DNA from: Xanthomonas sp. GPE 39
GTDB taxonomy: Bacteria > Pseudomonadota > Gammaproteobacteria > Xanthomonadales > Xanthomonadaceae
Length of the DNA: 64,000 nucleotides
Direction of reading: 5' to 3'
Assembly (NCBI RefSeq): GCF_000963005.1
Contig: NZ_JZHZ01000007.1
Span: 1,756,848 to 1,820,847, forward strand
The notes below the pieces were generated by a model. That model was not told the origin of the DNA. It did no database searches and saw only the letters and a list, made by a program, of their open reading frames with translations. Shown in pieces: positions 26,865 to 36,346 of the stretch (positions within the stretch are counted from its first letter, which is position 1; the number at the start of each line of letters is the position of its first letter). Both the position numbers and the translations under genes were made by a program.

Positions 26865-27833
26865 ATGTCCTTGCGCGATGCCCTCAACATTCCCAGTCGT
26901 GAGATCACCGACGAGGCGGTCTATCGCGACCGGCGGCGTCTGCTGCAAGTGTTGGCACTGGGCCCGATGTCGAGCCTGGTCGGCTGCGCCTCCGCCGAGC
27001 CACCGGCACCACCCAAAACCGTGGTGACCGTGGAACAAGCGCGCAGCGGCTTTCGTACCAACGAAGAACTCACCCGCTACGAGGACGTGACCAGCTACAA
27101 CAACTTCTACGAATTCGGCACCGACAAGACCGATCCGTCGAAAGCGGCCAAGACCCTGCGCCCCTCGCCCTGGTCGGTCAAAGTCTCCGGCGAATGCGAG
27201 AAACCCGGCACCCTTGCATTGAACGACCTGCTCAAGGGAAGTACGCCAGAGGAGCGTATCTACCGCCTGCGCTGCGTCGAAGGCTGGTCGATGGTGATTC
27301 CATGGCTCGGGGTGCCGTTGGGCGAGGTGCTCAAACGCTTTGCGCCGACCTCCAAGGCCAAGTACGTCGCCTTCACCACCCTGGACGATCCGCAGCAAAT
27401 GCCGGGCATCCGCTACCACTCGATCGACTGGCCGTACAAGGAAGGCTTGCGTATCGACGAGGCGATGCACCCGCTCACCCTGCTCGCCACCGGCCTGTAC
27501 GGCAAACCACTGCCGCAGCAGAACGGTGCGCCGCTACGCCTGGTGGTACCGTGGAAATACGGTTTCAAGAGCATCAAGTCAATCGTCGAGATCCGTTTTG
27601 TCGAACGCATGCCGGAGACCGCCTGGCATGAACTGCAACCGTCCGAATACGGCTTTTTTTCCAACGTCAATCCCGCCGTGGATCACCCGCGCTGGAGCCA
27701 GAAGACCGAACGTCGCATCGCCGGCAAGGCCAGCAAACTGTTCGCCGAACGCATCCCAACCCGCCCATTCAATGGCTATGCCGATCAGGTCGCGGCGCTT
27801 TATGCTGGAATGGATCTGAAGAAATGGTACTGA
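26865..27833 (+). CDS. msrP: Methionine sulfoxide reductase catalytic subunit MsrP
   Basis: MsrP is a periplasmic molybdenum enzyme that repairs oxidised methionines in envelope proteins. The 322-residue protein has a Tat-type twin-arginine start ([19 protein letters not shown]) and the Mo-ligand Cys137 in [15 protein letters not shown]. The conserved [20 protein letters not shown] and [10 protein letters not shown] segments bind the cofactor. It is followed 16 bp later by its membrane partner msrQ, forming the usual msrPQ operon. Confidence 0.95.
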   Translation: MSLRDALNIPSREITDEAVYRDRRRLLQVLALGPMSSLVGCASAEPPAPPKTVVTVEQARSGFRTNEELTRYEDVTSYNNFYEFGTDKTDPSKAAKTLRPSPWSVKVSGECEKPGTLALNDLLKGSTPEERIYRLRCVEGWSMVIPWLGVPLGEVLKRFAPTSKAKYVAFTTLDDPQQMPGIRYHSIDWPYKEGLRIDEAMHPLTLLATGLYGKPLPQQNGAPLRLVVPWKYGFKSIKSIVEIRFVERMPETAWHELQPSEYGFFSNVNPAVDHPRWSQKTERRIAGKASKLFAERIPTRPFNGYADQVAALYAGMDLKKWY

Positions 27834-27849
27834 GCGTGCGCGATTGTGG

Positions 27850-28542
27850 ATGGCTGATGGAAGACTGGAAAACCACGCACGCAACGGCAATGCAGCGCGA
27901 GATGGCGGCGTGAGCCGTCAGGCATCGGGCAGCCTGATTGCCGCCAAAACGCTCGTGCATGGATTGGCGATGCTGCCGATGGCCTGGCTGGGTTGGCAGT
28001 TCTGGCAGGTCTGGCAAACCGGCAGCGATGCACTCGGGGCCGATCCGGTGGCTGCCATCGAACACCGCACCGGCATCTGGGCGTTGCGGTTGTTGTTGCT
28101 GACTCTGGCCATCACGCCGCTGCGGCAACTGACCGGGCAAGCCGTGCTGCTGCGCTTCCGGCGCATGCTCGGGCTGTACGCGTTCTTCTACGCCTGCGTG
28201 CATCTGGCCGCGTATCTGGGACTGGATCTGCGCGGTTACTGGGCGCAGATCTTCGAGGAGATCGTCAAGCGTCCCTACATCACGGTCGGCTTCATCGCCT
28301 GGCTGCTGCTGATCCCGCTGGCGATCACCTCCACCCAGGGTTGGATGCGCCGGCTCAAGCGCAACTGGGGCAAGCTGCACAAGGCCATCTACGTAATCGG
28401 CGTACTCGCCGTACTGCATTTTTGGTGGCTGGTGAAATCGGATATCCGCGAACCGCTGCTGTATGCGGCGATCCTGGCCTTGCTGCTGGGCTGGCGCGCT
28501 TGGCGTGCGCTCAGCGCGCGCCGAACCACAGCAGTCCGCTGA
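27850..28542 (+). CDS. msrQ: Heme-binding membrane subunit MsrQ
   Basis: MsrQ passes electrons from the quinone pool to MsrP through heme. The 230-residue protein has six membrane helices of the ferric-reductase-like domain with RRMLGLYAFFYACVHLAAYL and NWGKLHKAIYVIGVLAVLHF carrying the heme-ligand histidines. The ATG at 27850 gives about 20 extra residues; a GTG at 27910 is nearer the first helix and may be the real start. The 3' end overlaps the convergent FHA gene by about 30 bases. Confidence 0.92.
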   Translation: MADGRLENHARNGNAARDGGVSRQASGSLIAAKTLVHGLAMLPMAWLGWQFWQVWQTGSDALGADPVAAIEHRTGIWALRLLLLTLAITPLRQLTGQAVLLRFRRMLGLYAFFYACVHLAAYLGLDLRGYWAQIFEEIVKRPYITVGFIAWLLLIPLAITSTQGWMRRLKRNWGKLHKAIYVIGVLAVLHFWWLVKSDIREPLLYAAILALLLGWRAWRALSARRTTAVR

Positions 28543-29308
28543 GCGCGGCGGCCAGCAGCAGCGCGCTGAGCAACAGCCACGGCCACCGACGCGCAGTGGC
28601 TGGGCGCGTGATCGCGGTCTGCGCCGGAGTCTGCGTCGCACGCGCAGGAACCTGCATCTGCGGCTCGCCGCCGCTTGCCTGCGGCATTTCCAATACGAAG
28701 CGGTGTTGTGCGTCGAACACCACTTGATCGCCCGCTTGCAGCCAACAGTTGCGCACCACGATGCCATTGACCTGGGTCTGCGCGTCGCCAAGACCGCGCA
28801 ATAGCACTCCCTCGCCATGTCGCTCCAGGCGTGCATGGCGCTCGGCGAAGGCCGGGTCATCGATGCGGATGTCGCACTCGCGCAGGCGGCCGACATGGCG
28901 CACCCGGTCAAGGGTGAAACTGCGTCCGTGATGCTGGCCACCGAGGCCACGCAGGACCAGGCAAGGATCCTCGTCCGTAGTATCGCGGGGATCGGGCGGG
29001 CGTTGCAGCGATTGACACTCGCCCTGCACCATCATTTCCACGCCGTCGACATAGACCGCGTCGCCAGCGCGCAGCAGCGCCATCCGCCGCACCGGCCGTC
29101 CGTTCACGTGGATGCCACGACTGCCTTCAGCGACCTGCAACCACAAACCACGCCAATCCAGGCGAAACTGCGCCAGCAGCCGCGCTCCCTGGCTGTCCTC
29201 GACCAATCTCACCTCACCGCTAGCCAATCGCACGATGCGATGTACGCCCGCGCACAGGGGCCAGTCGGGTTGTTGGCGGTTGCTGAAATGGACTTGCAGG
29301 TCGGGCAC
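28511..29308 (-). CDS. FHA-domain protein with a C-terminal membrane anchor
   Basis: This 265-residue protein seems to have two FHA-like folds. The first (about residues 1-90; LQVAEGSRGIHVNGRPVRRM) is weak. The second (about 110-200; LRGLGGQHHGRSFTLDRVRH, VGRLRECDIRIDDPAFAERH) has the phosphothreonine-binding Gly-Arg, Ser/Asp and His pattern. A membrane helix closes the protein (RWPWLLLSALLLAAALSGLL). FHA domains bind phosphothreonine, so it may link to a Ser/Thr kinase or a secretion system, but none is in the window. The start is uncertain; a GTG at 29308 fits the domain, and an ATG at 29380 is possible. Confidence 0.7.
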   Translation of the reverse strand: MPDLQVHFSNRQQPDWPLCAGVHRIVRLASGEVRLVEDSQGARLLAQFRLDWRGLWLQVAEGSRGIHVNGRPVRRMALLRAGDAVYVDGVEMMVQGECQSLQRPPDPRDTTDEDPCLVLRGLGGQHHGRSFTLDRVRHVGRLRECDIRIDDPAFAERHARLERHGEGVLLRGLGDAQTQVNGIVVRNCWLQAGDQVVFDAQHRFVLEMPQASGGEPQMQVPARATQTPAQTAITRPATARRWPWLLLSALLLAAALSGLLWFGAR

Positions 29309-29432
29309 GGCGCGCAGCCTAGCAGGTTGAACGCGTGCGCAGAAGAGAAGCGCGCGGCACCTGGACAATACGGCGCACATCCGCACAATGCAGGATCGTT
29401 TATGCGGGCCGTTCGCCCGCGCAGGAGCCAGC

Positions 29433-29708
29433 ATGTCCAGCATCGACATCCGTCACGACCATGGCAAGACCCCAGCGCAAGCGCGCAAGGCGATCGACGC
29501 CGCCGCCAAGAAACTGGCCGAACGCTTCGATCTGGAATCGCGTTGGGAAGGCGATGCGCTGCTGTTCTCGCGCTCCGGGGTGGACGGGCGCATCGAGCTG
29601 TTGCCAAAACAGGTGCATGTGACTGCCGAACTGGGCTTCCTGCTATCGGCAATGAAAGGCATGGTGGAAAGCGAGATCCAGCGGGTTCTCTCCGAAAAAC
29701 TCAGCTGA
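29433..29708 (+). CDS. Polyhydroxyalkanoic acid system protein
   Basis: This 91-residue protein belongs to the PHA_gran_rgn family, found near polyhydroxyalkanoate granule genes. It begins MSSIDIRHDHGKTPAQARKA, continues with AAKKLAERFDLESRWEGDAL, and ends LSAMKGMVESEIQRVLSEKL. AGGAG lies upstream of the ATG at 29433. The family has a small alpha/beta (POTRA or polyketide-cyclase like) fold and unknown biochemistry. The following genes (FFLEELY protein, patatin, phasin) fit a storage-polymer context. Confidence 0.85.
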   Translation: MSSIDIRHDHGKTPAQARKAIDAAAKKLAERFDLESRWEGDALLFSRSGVDGRIELLPKQVHVTAELGFLLSAMKGMVESEIQRVLSEKLS

Positions 29709-29796
29709 ACAGCGCACTCGCTCCCCTATCCCGCTCCCCTGCGGTCATCGCTGCGGTGGAGATGACGGACTTTGACGGCAGGCGCGCACGGCACTG

Positions 29797-30516
29797 TCAG
29801 TCAGGCGCGAACGGCTGTGGGTGACCGGCGAACAGCCGCTGCGACGCGGTGCGTTCGGCAGTTTCGATATCGTTGATAAAGCCCTGCGCATCGTCGAGGC
29901 TGGAGAACGCATCGAAACCCCGCTCCAGGAATCCCTGCAATTGCGACAATCCTGCCGCCTTGGCCGGCCCGCGGGAGAAGCGCAGCAGCATGCGCACGCC
30001 AGGGGTCCGTACCGCCGAGGCCAGACCCAGGCCGACGTCGGCGATCAGCTCGATTTGGCGCCGACGTAAGCGCGGCAAACTCGTCCGCCGGTACGCCTGG
30101 GCATAGAGATCCACCTCAAGGCGCTGCTCCTGCGGCGCCAGTGCATGCAGCACGGCGGCCATGCGCAGGTCCAGGGCGTGCGTCAACGCGCCCAGCTCGA
30201 TGCCATCGACGACCGTGTCCAGCAACGCAGCGGGCATCAGCCGCTGCATCATCGGCAGTACTTTGACGATATCGGCATCGCGACGGCTGAAGTCGCGGTC
30301 AGCATAGACGTCGGTAAGAAAGAACATCGCCGCAGGACGACGCTGCGGATCGTGCAGGAAGTGCGCAAAACTGCGCTCCAACCGCTGCGACTGCCAGCGC
30401 CGTAGCGCCTGCAACCAGGGCAGCGCGTTACGCGGCTCGCGTGCCGGATCGTGCAGCGCCTGATGCCAGGCCAAACGGCGGCCGAGTCGTTCCAGGACGG
30501 GATTGCTGCGCGCCAT
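29797..30516 (-). CDS. FFLEELY-motif protein (conserved hypothetical)
   Basis: This 239-residue protein begins MARSNPVLERLGRRLAWHQA. The segment AMFFLTDVYADRDFSRRDAD (about residues 63-82) matches the FFLxxLYxxxDFxxRD pattern that names this group of proteins. It is helix-rich with no signal peptide or membrane segment. Its function is unknown. It is divergent from the patatin gene with about 85 bp between their starts, and it lies inside the PHA-like cluster. Confidence 0.7.
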   Translation of the reverse strand: MARSNPVLERLGRRLAWHQALHDPAREPRNALPWLQALRRWQSQRLERSFAHFLHDPQRRPAAMFFLTDVYADRDFSRRDADIVKVLPMMQRLMPAALLDTVVDGIELGALTHALDLRMAAVLHALAPQEQRLEVDLYAQAYRRTSLPRLRRRQIELIADVGLGLASAVRTPGVRMLLRFSRGPAKAAGLSQLQGFLERGFDAFSSLDDAQGFINDIETAERTASQRLFAGHPQPFAPD

Positions 30517-30601
30517 GACTGCCGATGATCGTCGCAGCCCGCGACGACCGCAAGCAGTGGCGCTCGGCTACACTCGCACCACTGCCTCCTGCGGACCGCG
30601 C

Positions 30602-31873
30602 ATGCTTTCCCTCCACAGCGCCTCGCCACGTCCCCGTTCCCACGGCCGCATCGGCCTGGCCATCGCCGGCGGTGGCCCGATCGGCGGCATGTATGGCCTG
30701 GGGGCGTTGCGGGCGCTGGACGAGGCAATGGACGGGCTGGACCTGACCCGTCTGGATTGCTACGTGGGTGTCAGTTCCGGCGCGTTCCTGACTGCCGGCT
30801 TGGCCAACCGGGTGAGCAGCGCCGAAATCTGTCGGATCTTCGTCACCGGCAACAGCGACGATGCGCATTTCCGGCCCGAGGATTTCCTGCGCCCCAACGT
30901 CTACGAATACCTGCGCCGTGCCGCCAACCTGCCAAGGCTGGCCTACGATTGGTGGCACGACCTGCTGACCGAGCCGCACAAGACCCGCTGGTCGGATCTG
31001 ATCAGCCGCTTCGGCGGTCTGGTCCCAAGTGGGCTGTTTGACAATGCCGGCGTGGAGCGCTTCCTGCAGGACGTGTTCAGCCGCCGTGGCCGCAGCAACG
31101 ACTTCCGCGCACTGGACACGGATCTGTTCGTGGTCGCGGTGGACCTGGACAGCGGCCGTACCGTGCGCTTCGGCGAACGCGGACTGGATCAGGTGCCGAT
31201 CTCGCTCGCGGTGCAGGCCAGTGCGGCGCTGCCCGGGCTATATCCGCCGGTGGAAATCGACGGGCACCACTACGTAGACGGCGCGCTGCGGCGCACGATG
31301 CACGCCTCCACCCTGCTGGAACGCGGCATCGACCTGATGATCGGGATCAATCCGCTGGTGCCCTACGACGCCACCCACGCACCACGGCGCAACGGCCACA
31401 TCGACCGAGCACGGCTACTGGCCGGCGGTCTTCCAGCGGTGCTGTCGCAGACCTTCCGCACGCTGCTGCAGTCGCGCATGCAGGTCGGGCTGGAGAAGTA
31501 CGCACGGCAATATCCGCAGATCGATCAGATGGTGTTCGAGCCCAATGCCGACAACAGCGAACTGTTCTTCACCAATTTATTCAGCTATTCCGCACGCCAT
31601 CGCGTATGCCAACTTGCCTACCGCAACACACTGTCCGATTTACGTCGCAACGCACAAACGCTGGAGCCGATGCTGGCCGCGCACGGCATCGTGCTGCGCC
31701 ATGCGATCCTCAACGACCGCCACCGGACCTTCCTCGATGGCGTTGACGTGCAGCCGCGACGCATGACCGAAACCACCGCACGGCTGCGACGTGCACTCGA
31801 CGATGTGGATCAGGTGGTCGCACGTCACCGTGCCAACAGCCGTGCCAGGCAGCAACCGCTGGATCACAAGTAA
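30602..31873 (+). CDS. Patatin-like phospholipase
   Basis: This 423-residue protein has the patatin fold with oxyanion hole GLAIAGGGPIGGMYGLGALR, nucleophile serine in YVGVSSGAFLTAGLANRVSS and the catalytic aspartate in YVDGALRR. All three parts of the Ser-Asp dyad site are present, so it should hydrolyse acyl esters (phospholipid or storage lipid). Starting at the ATG at 30602 gives a short basic N-terminus before the domain. A phasin gene follows after 114 bp, so a role in PHA or lipid granule turnover is plausible but inferred. Confidence 0.85.
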   Translation: MLSLHSASPRPRSHGRIGLAIAGGGPIGGMYGLGALRALDEAMDGLDLTRLDCYVGVSSGAFLTAGLANRVSSAEICRIFVTGNSDDAHFRPEDFLRPNVYEYLRRAANLPRLAYDWWHDLLTEPHKTRWSDLISRFGGLVPSGLFDNAGVERFLQDVFSRRGRSNDFRALDTDLFVVAVDLDSGRTVRFGERGLDQVPISLAVQASAALPGLYPPVEIDGHHYVDGALRRTMHASTLLERGIDLMIGINPLVPYDATHAPRRNGHIDRARLLAGGLPAVLSQTFRTLLQSRMQVGLEKYARQYPQIDQMVFEPNADNSELFFTNLFSYSARHRVCQLAYRNTLSDLRRNAQTLEPMLAAHGIVLRHAILNDRHRTFLDGVDVQPRRMTETTARLRRALDDVDQVVARHRANSRARQQPLDHK

Positions 31874-31987
31874 CCCCACCGCCGGCCAAGCGCTGCTACA
31901 GCGACAGGATTGTGTGATTACTCTAGTGGACGTCGTAAATTTAAGTCTCCAACTCAGCCACCCATCTGCCGAAGGAAGCGTATCGTC

Positions 31988-32617
31988 ATGGCTACTTTGA
32001 AGAAATCCGCGCGTAAGCAGCGCAGTTCCACTGTCACTGACGACAGCCTGCAGACACAAGCCGAGAAACTGTCCAAGCGCCTGGGCGAATCGGCACAGCA
32101 AGTCTGGCTCGCTGGTGTCGGTGCGTTCGGTCGCGCCCAGGCCGAAGGTGGCAAGCTGTTCGAGACCCTGGTCAAAGAAGGGCTGAGCCTGGAAGAGAAC
32201 ACCCGCAAGCTGGCCGGCGGTAGCGTCGATGCGGTACGCGATGCGGTCGAAAACCGGGTCGGTCAGGCCCGCGAGCGTGCAGCCGATACCTGGGACCGGC
32301 TGGAGAAAGTGTTCGAAGACCGGGTGCAACGCGCGTTGCGCCGTCTGGAAGTGCCGAGTCGCGAAGACCTCGGCGCCCTGATCGAGCGCGTGGACACGTT
32401 GAATGCCGAACTACGCCATCTCGGTGGCAGGGGGCGGAGCGCGCGACCAGCAGGCAAGACATCCACGGCGGCGAAGCAGCCATCCAAAACCTCGGCGACA
32501 CGCACAAGTGCGGGCAAACCTGCGACACCAGCGCGACGGCCGGCGAAGTCCGCAGCAACCAAGGATGCCCCCACCAAGCGCGCCAGCCGCCAAGCTAGCA
32601 GGACACCGAAGGAATAA
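31988..32617 (+). CDS. Phasin-family granule-associated protein
   Basis: This 209-residue protein has a phasin-like helical domain (about residues 15-140; SKRLGESAQQVWLAGVGAFG, then EENTRKLAGGSVDAVRDAVE) and a Lys/Ala/Thr/Pro tail (residues 150-209) of histone-H1-like composition. Phasins coat PHA granules, and such basic tails are known to bind DNA and help granules segregate. AAGGAAG lies about 10 bases before the ATG at 31988. No PHA synthase gene is in the window. Confidence 0.85.
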   Translation: MATLKKSARKQRSSTVTDDSLQTQAEKLSKRLGESAQQVWLAGVGAFGRAQAEGGKLFETLVKEGLSLEENTRKLAGGSVDAVRDAVENRVGQARERAADTWDRLEKVFEDRVQRALRRLEVPSREDLGALIERVDTLNAELRHLGGRGRSARPAGKTSTAAKQPSKTSATRTSAGKPATPARRPAKSAATKDAPTKRASRQASRTPKE

Positions 32618-32769
32618 CGGCGTTGCCCTGACTGTCGCTGCCGCTCAGTCAGTCCGGCAGAAGATCCTTCGCCCACCGCCCTTGGCGGTTTCCGCATTCG
32701 CGTGCCGTTCCTAGTCGGCCGCCTGGCTGCTGCGGCAGCGGCCTTGGCGGGACCTTGACACGCCAACGA

Positions 32770-32803
32770 TACACTCGTGTCTCGAATTGTATACACGGGT
32801 GTA
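32770..32803 (+). repeat. 11-bp inverted repeat before the endonuclease-like gene
   Basis: TACACTCGTGT and ACACGGGTGTA are complementary apart from one pair and are separated by 12 bases. The second arm ends three bases before the ATG at 32807. It could be an operator, or a hairpin that hides the ribosome binding site. Confidence 0.5.
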
Positions 32804-32806
32804 AGC

Positions 32807-33814
32807 ATGTCCTCCTGGATTGCGGCAACAGGATTGGCAGTGACGGCATGGCTCGCCAGTAGCCTTTACCTCTGGCTGGTGAGGCGTCGCGAGAACGAGA
32901 CTGCCGCTGGGTTGAATGCCTTGGTGGGCCTGCATTGGCGTGATTTTTCCCGCATGGTGCGGCGCGCGATGCGCGAGCAGCGCGACCTCCACGACCCGAC
33001 CCTGGAAACAGACACCTCCCTGGAACCGAAAAGCGATTTCGTGATGGTACGCGGCGGCGAGCGCTGGCTACTGTCTTGCAAACATGGCCGCGCATACCGG
33101 ATCGGCTCAAGCGCAGTCAACGAATTAGGTACGACGGCACGGCTGATGGGCGCTCGGGGTAGCATCCTGATCACCGAAGGCAAGGTGGAACGCGACGGCA
33201 TCGCCGCTGCCGAAAAACAGTCGGTGGAGATCCTCGATGGTCGCCGCATCTGGCCGATGCTCAAGCCATATCTGCCGAGCGAACTGGAAGACGAGGTCAT
33301 CGGTGCCAGCCGTCGACGCGCACAACGGCATATCACTATCGCGGCGCTGGCCGCGCTCACCCTCGCACTTTTACTTGGCATCGGCGGTCTGCTACAACAC
33401 GTCGGCGTGGCCGAGCCCACCACAGGCACGGCGCAGGTAGCAATCGCGCAAACACCTGTGGCAATCCACAGCGCGACAATCCTCGGCGCTGACTCAGCCC
33501 CGTCTATTCACGACCACGCCGCGGATGGACAGGCGGACAGTCGTGCAGATATTGCGCCAGCGGACCCGGCGAGCGAGCAGAATCAACGTCACTCGATCTC
33601 CAAAGTCCTGGCACGCACCCCTGGGGTGATCCGCGGTATCTGGCAGACACCGATCACGCTGGTGATCGACCGCAGCGGCGAAGACGACCAAGTGTGGCCG
33701 CGCATCTGCAACGAGGTGGAGCGCTATTCCTCACTGCGGACCGTTCGCATCCAACTCAACCCACGTCCCGGCCACGCTGAGCCGGTACGCTGGCGGCAGT
33801 GTCAAACGTTTTAA
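32807..33814 (+). CDS. Membrane-anchored restriction-endonuclease-like protein
   Basis: This 335-residue protein has an N-terminal membrane helix (IAATGLAVTAWLASSLYLWL), a cytoplasmic domain that looks like a PD-(D/E)xK fold (about residues 40-170; SDFVMVRGGERWLLSCKHGR with SDF and CKHG in place of the usual D and ExK), a second helix (ITIAALAALTLALLLGIGGL) and a C-terminal domain. The altered catalytic motif makes cleavage doubtful. I infer a conserved Xanthomonas protein of unknown role. It is preceded by an inverted repeat. Confidence 0.65.
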   Translation: MSSWIAATGLAVTAWLASSLYLWLVRRRENETAAGLNALVGLHWRDFSRMVRRAMREQRDLHDPTLETDTSLEPKSDFVMVRGGERWLLSCKHGRAYRIGSSAVNELGTTARLMGARGSILITEGKVERDGIAAAEKQSVEILDGRRIWPMLKPYLPSELEDEVIGASRRRAQRHITIAALAALTLALLLGIGGLLQHVGVAEPTTGTAQVAIAQTPVAIHSATILGADSAPSIHDHAADGQADSRADIAPADPASEQNQRHSISKVLARTPGVIRGIWQTPITLVIDRSGEDDQVWPRICNEVERYSSLRTVRIQLNPRPGHAEPVRWRQCQTF

Positions 33815-33851
33815 GAGTGGCTCACCAACACGGCCAGAACCAGAGCTTTCC

Positions 33852-35840
33852 TCACCAATGCACCCCGCGCATCAGCGCGGCGAACGCGATCTGCTCCTGA
33901 CTCGGCTTGGCCTCGCGCAGTGCCTTGCGGTCGCCCTTGGCGGCGGCCGAATCCGGGAAGAGTTCGAAGGCGGTGTTCATCACCACCTCGTAGGCTTTCG
34001 GCGCCAGCGCGTTGACCAGCGCGGCGAAGATACCCAAGCGCGTTGCCACGCGACTGGGACGCTCGATGATTGCCTTGACCATCAAGTCGGCGGCCTCCTC
34101 GACGCTCAACGTCGGCACGTTGTCGTACATCTTGGTCGGAGCGATCATGGGTGTTTTCACCAGCGGCATATTGACCGTGGTGAAGCTGATGCCCTTACTC
34201 GACAATTCGCCCTGCGCACAGCGGCTCCAAGCATCCAGCGCTGCCTTGGAGGCGACATACGCGGAGAAGCGCGGCGAATTGGCCAACACGCCAATCGAAC
34301 TGACGTTGATGATGTGGCCCTTGCGCCGCGTGGTCATACCCGGCAGCACGCCCATGATCAAGCGCAGACTGCCGAAATAGTTCAATTGCATGGTCCGCTC
34401 GAAATCGTGGAAGCGCTCGTAACTGAGTTCGATCGAGCGGCGGATCGAGCGCCCCGCGTTGTTGATCAACACATCGACACGGCCATGCGCATCGAGCACG
34501 GTCTTGAGCAACTGATCGCACTCGTGCATATCCGACAAGTCGGCGGTATAAGCGAACACCTTGCCGCCCTTGGCGTTCATCGCATCGCGTGCGGCATGCA
34601 GTTCCTGTTCGCCACGCGCAACGATGATAGTGATGGCACCGGCCTCGGCGACACGCTGTGCGGTGGCCAGGCCAATCCCAGATGAGCCTCCGGTGATCAA
34701 CACAACTTTGCCGCGCACTTTGCCCTTGAGCGAGCGGTCGACGAACAGGTCCGGATCCAGTTGCCGTTCCCAGTAATCCCACAGACGCCAGGCGTAGTCT
34801 TCAAGCCGTGGCAAGGTAATGCCGCTGTCCTTGAGTGCGCGCTCAGTCTCGCGGCTATCGAAGCGGGTTGGATAGCTGATGAACTTCAGCACTTCGCGCG
34901 GGATGCGGAAATCCCGCAGCAGCATGCCGGTGAAACGCTGGATTGGCGGCAAGCCACCGATGGCCTCGCGAATATTGGCAGGTACGAAGGCAAACATCCG
35001 CGTATCCACGCGCAAGCTCATCTCCGGCGCATGACCAGCGCGGCAAAACAAGTTGAGCACCTCGCCAATGCGCCGCGGTTCCGGATCGGTCAGATGGAAC
35101 GCGCGACCATCGAGCTTGGGTTTATGCGCGATGTGGTCCATTGCATTGGCGACAAAATCCACCGGCACCAGATTGATCCGCCCGCCTTCGATGCCCAGCA
35201 TCGGCGCCCACGACGGCAATAGCTGACGCAGCTTCTTGATGAGCGGGAAGAAGTAATACGGCCCATCGATCTTGTCCATGGCGCCGCTGCGCGAATCGCC
35301 GACCACCATCGCCGGACGGTAGATGCGCCACTTGATCCGGGTCTCGGCACGCACCAGCGCCTCGGCGTCGTGCTTGGTACGTAGGTAGGGATCATCCAGC
35401 CCTTCGGCTTCTTCAAACATGTCCTCGCGAAAAACACCCGGGTACAACCCGGCTACCGCAATCGAACTGGTGTGGTGGAATACGCCAGCGCCGATCTGCG
35501 CAGCCAGCTCCAACGCATTGCGGGTGCCTTCGAGGTTGGCGACGCGTTGCGCCTGAGCCTTGGCGGTAAAATCGTACAACGCGGCCAAGTGGAAGAAGTG
35601 CTTGACCTTGCCATTGAGCGCCTTGCACTGCGCGGCATCCAATCCGCAAGACGCGCTCCCCACATCGCCGTGCAACACCACCAGGCGCTTGGGGTCCCAG
35701 CCGTGCTCACGCACCAGCGCATCGAACTTGCGCTGGGATTCTTTGCGCAACAGAACATGCACGATGCCTTTGCGGCGCAACAGATTGGTCATCAGATAGC
35801 GGCCGATAAAGCCAGTAGCACCTGTCACGAAATACGTCAT
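33852..35840 (-). CDS. Bifunctional SDR protein, fatty acyl-CoA reductase-like
   Basis: This 662-residue protein has two Rossmann domains. Residues 1-370 are an extended SDR/NAD-epimerase domain (MTYFVTGATGFIGRYLMTNL, with YLRTKHD). Residues 375-660 are a classical SDR (KVVLITGGSSGIGLATAQRV, NNAGRSI, YVASKAALD). This length and order match the larger bacterial fatty acyl-CoA reductases (about 660 residues) that reduce acyl-CoA to fatty alcohol for wax esters. That function is inferred; a redox enzyme for another lipid is possible. Both catalytic YxxxK sites are present. Confidence 0.75.
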   Translation of the reverse strand: MTYFVTGATGFIGRYLMTNLLRRKGIVHVLLRKESQRKFDALVREHGWDPKRLVVLHGDVGSASCGLDAAQCKALNGKVKHFFHLAALYDFTAKAQAQRVANLEGTRNALELAAQIGAGVFHHTSSIAVAGLYPGVFREDMFEEAEGLDDPYLRTKHDAEALVRAETRIKWRIYRPAMVVGDSRSGAMDKIDGPYYFFPLIKKLRQLLPSWAPMLGIEGGRINLVPVDFVANAMDHIAHKPKLDGRAFHLTDPEPRRIGEVLNLFCRAGHAPEMSLRVDTRMFAFVPANIREAIGGLPPIQRFTGMLLRDFRIPREVLKFISYPTRFDSRETERALKDSGITLPRLEDYAWRLWDYWERQLDPDLFVDRSLKGKVRGKVVLITGGSSGIGLATAQRVAEAGAITIIVARGEQELHAARDAMNAKGGKVFAYTADLSDMHECDQLLKTVLDAHGRVDVLINNAGRSIRRSIELSYERFHDFERTMQLNYFGSLRLIMGVLPGMTTRRKGHIINVSSIGVLANSPRFSAYVASKAALDAWSRCAQGELSSKGISFTTVNMPLVKTPMIAPTKMYDNVPTLSVEEAADLMVKAIIERPSRVATRLGIFAALVNALAPKAYEVVMNTAFELFPDSAAAKGDRKALREAKPSQEQIAFAALMRGVHW

Positions 35841-35934
35841 GCCCAGCTATCCCTCGTTGCGTGGCCATGGCCCTTCGCCCGCCCTCGGTGCTAACTTGCC
35901 AGAGAGCGGCGAGCAGGACAAATGCACGCTGGAG

Positions 35935-36342
35935 TATGGTGCTGGAGCCGATGCCACCGCGGCAGCGCTTCTACGCTCCCCGGGCGAGAACAGCGCGACC
36001 AGATCGTAGCTGTCGCCGAGGAACAGCTGACGCACGAAGGTCACCGGCAGCTCACCCCGCCAGGTGCGGCGATCGATCGACAGACAGGCCGTGCCTGCCG
36101 CTACCTGCAACCGCGCGGCCTAAGCGGCGTCGACGCCGACCGCACTGATGCGGTGTTCGGCGCGCGTCCAGGAGACATGTTGCAACACAACTGCCGGGCA
36201 CGGTGATCGCAAAATCCATGTGCAAGGCTTCCGGTACCGCCACCGGGTTGATCACCCGCTCTTCCAACGCGAATGGGCGACCATCGGCGAAATGCAGGCA
36301 ATGCAGGGCCAGTAAAGTCCCTCCCGTGGCGACCTCCTGCTC
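35935..36342 (-). pseudogene. hutC: hutC (histidine utilisation repressor), 5'-deleted and frameshifted
   Basis: The remaining part is the UTRA ligand domain of a HutC-type GntR regulator: [20 protein letters not shown] and [20 protein letters not shown], then after a frameshift near 36190 [20 protein letters not shown], a TAG at 36120-36122, and TACLSIDRRTWRGE with TFVRQLFLGDSYDLVALFSP. The winged-helix DNA-binding half is missing. The deletion point adjoins the hutU fragment. Three independent lesions make it certain that it is not a functional gene. Confidence 0.8.
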
Positions 36343-36346
36343 CTGT

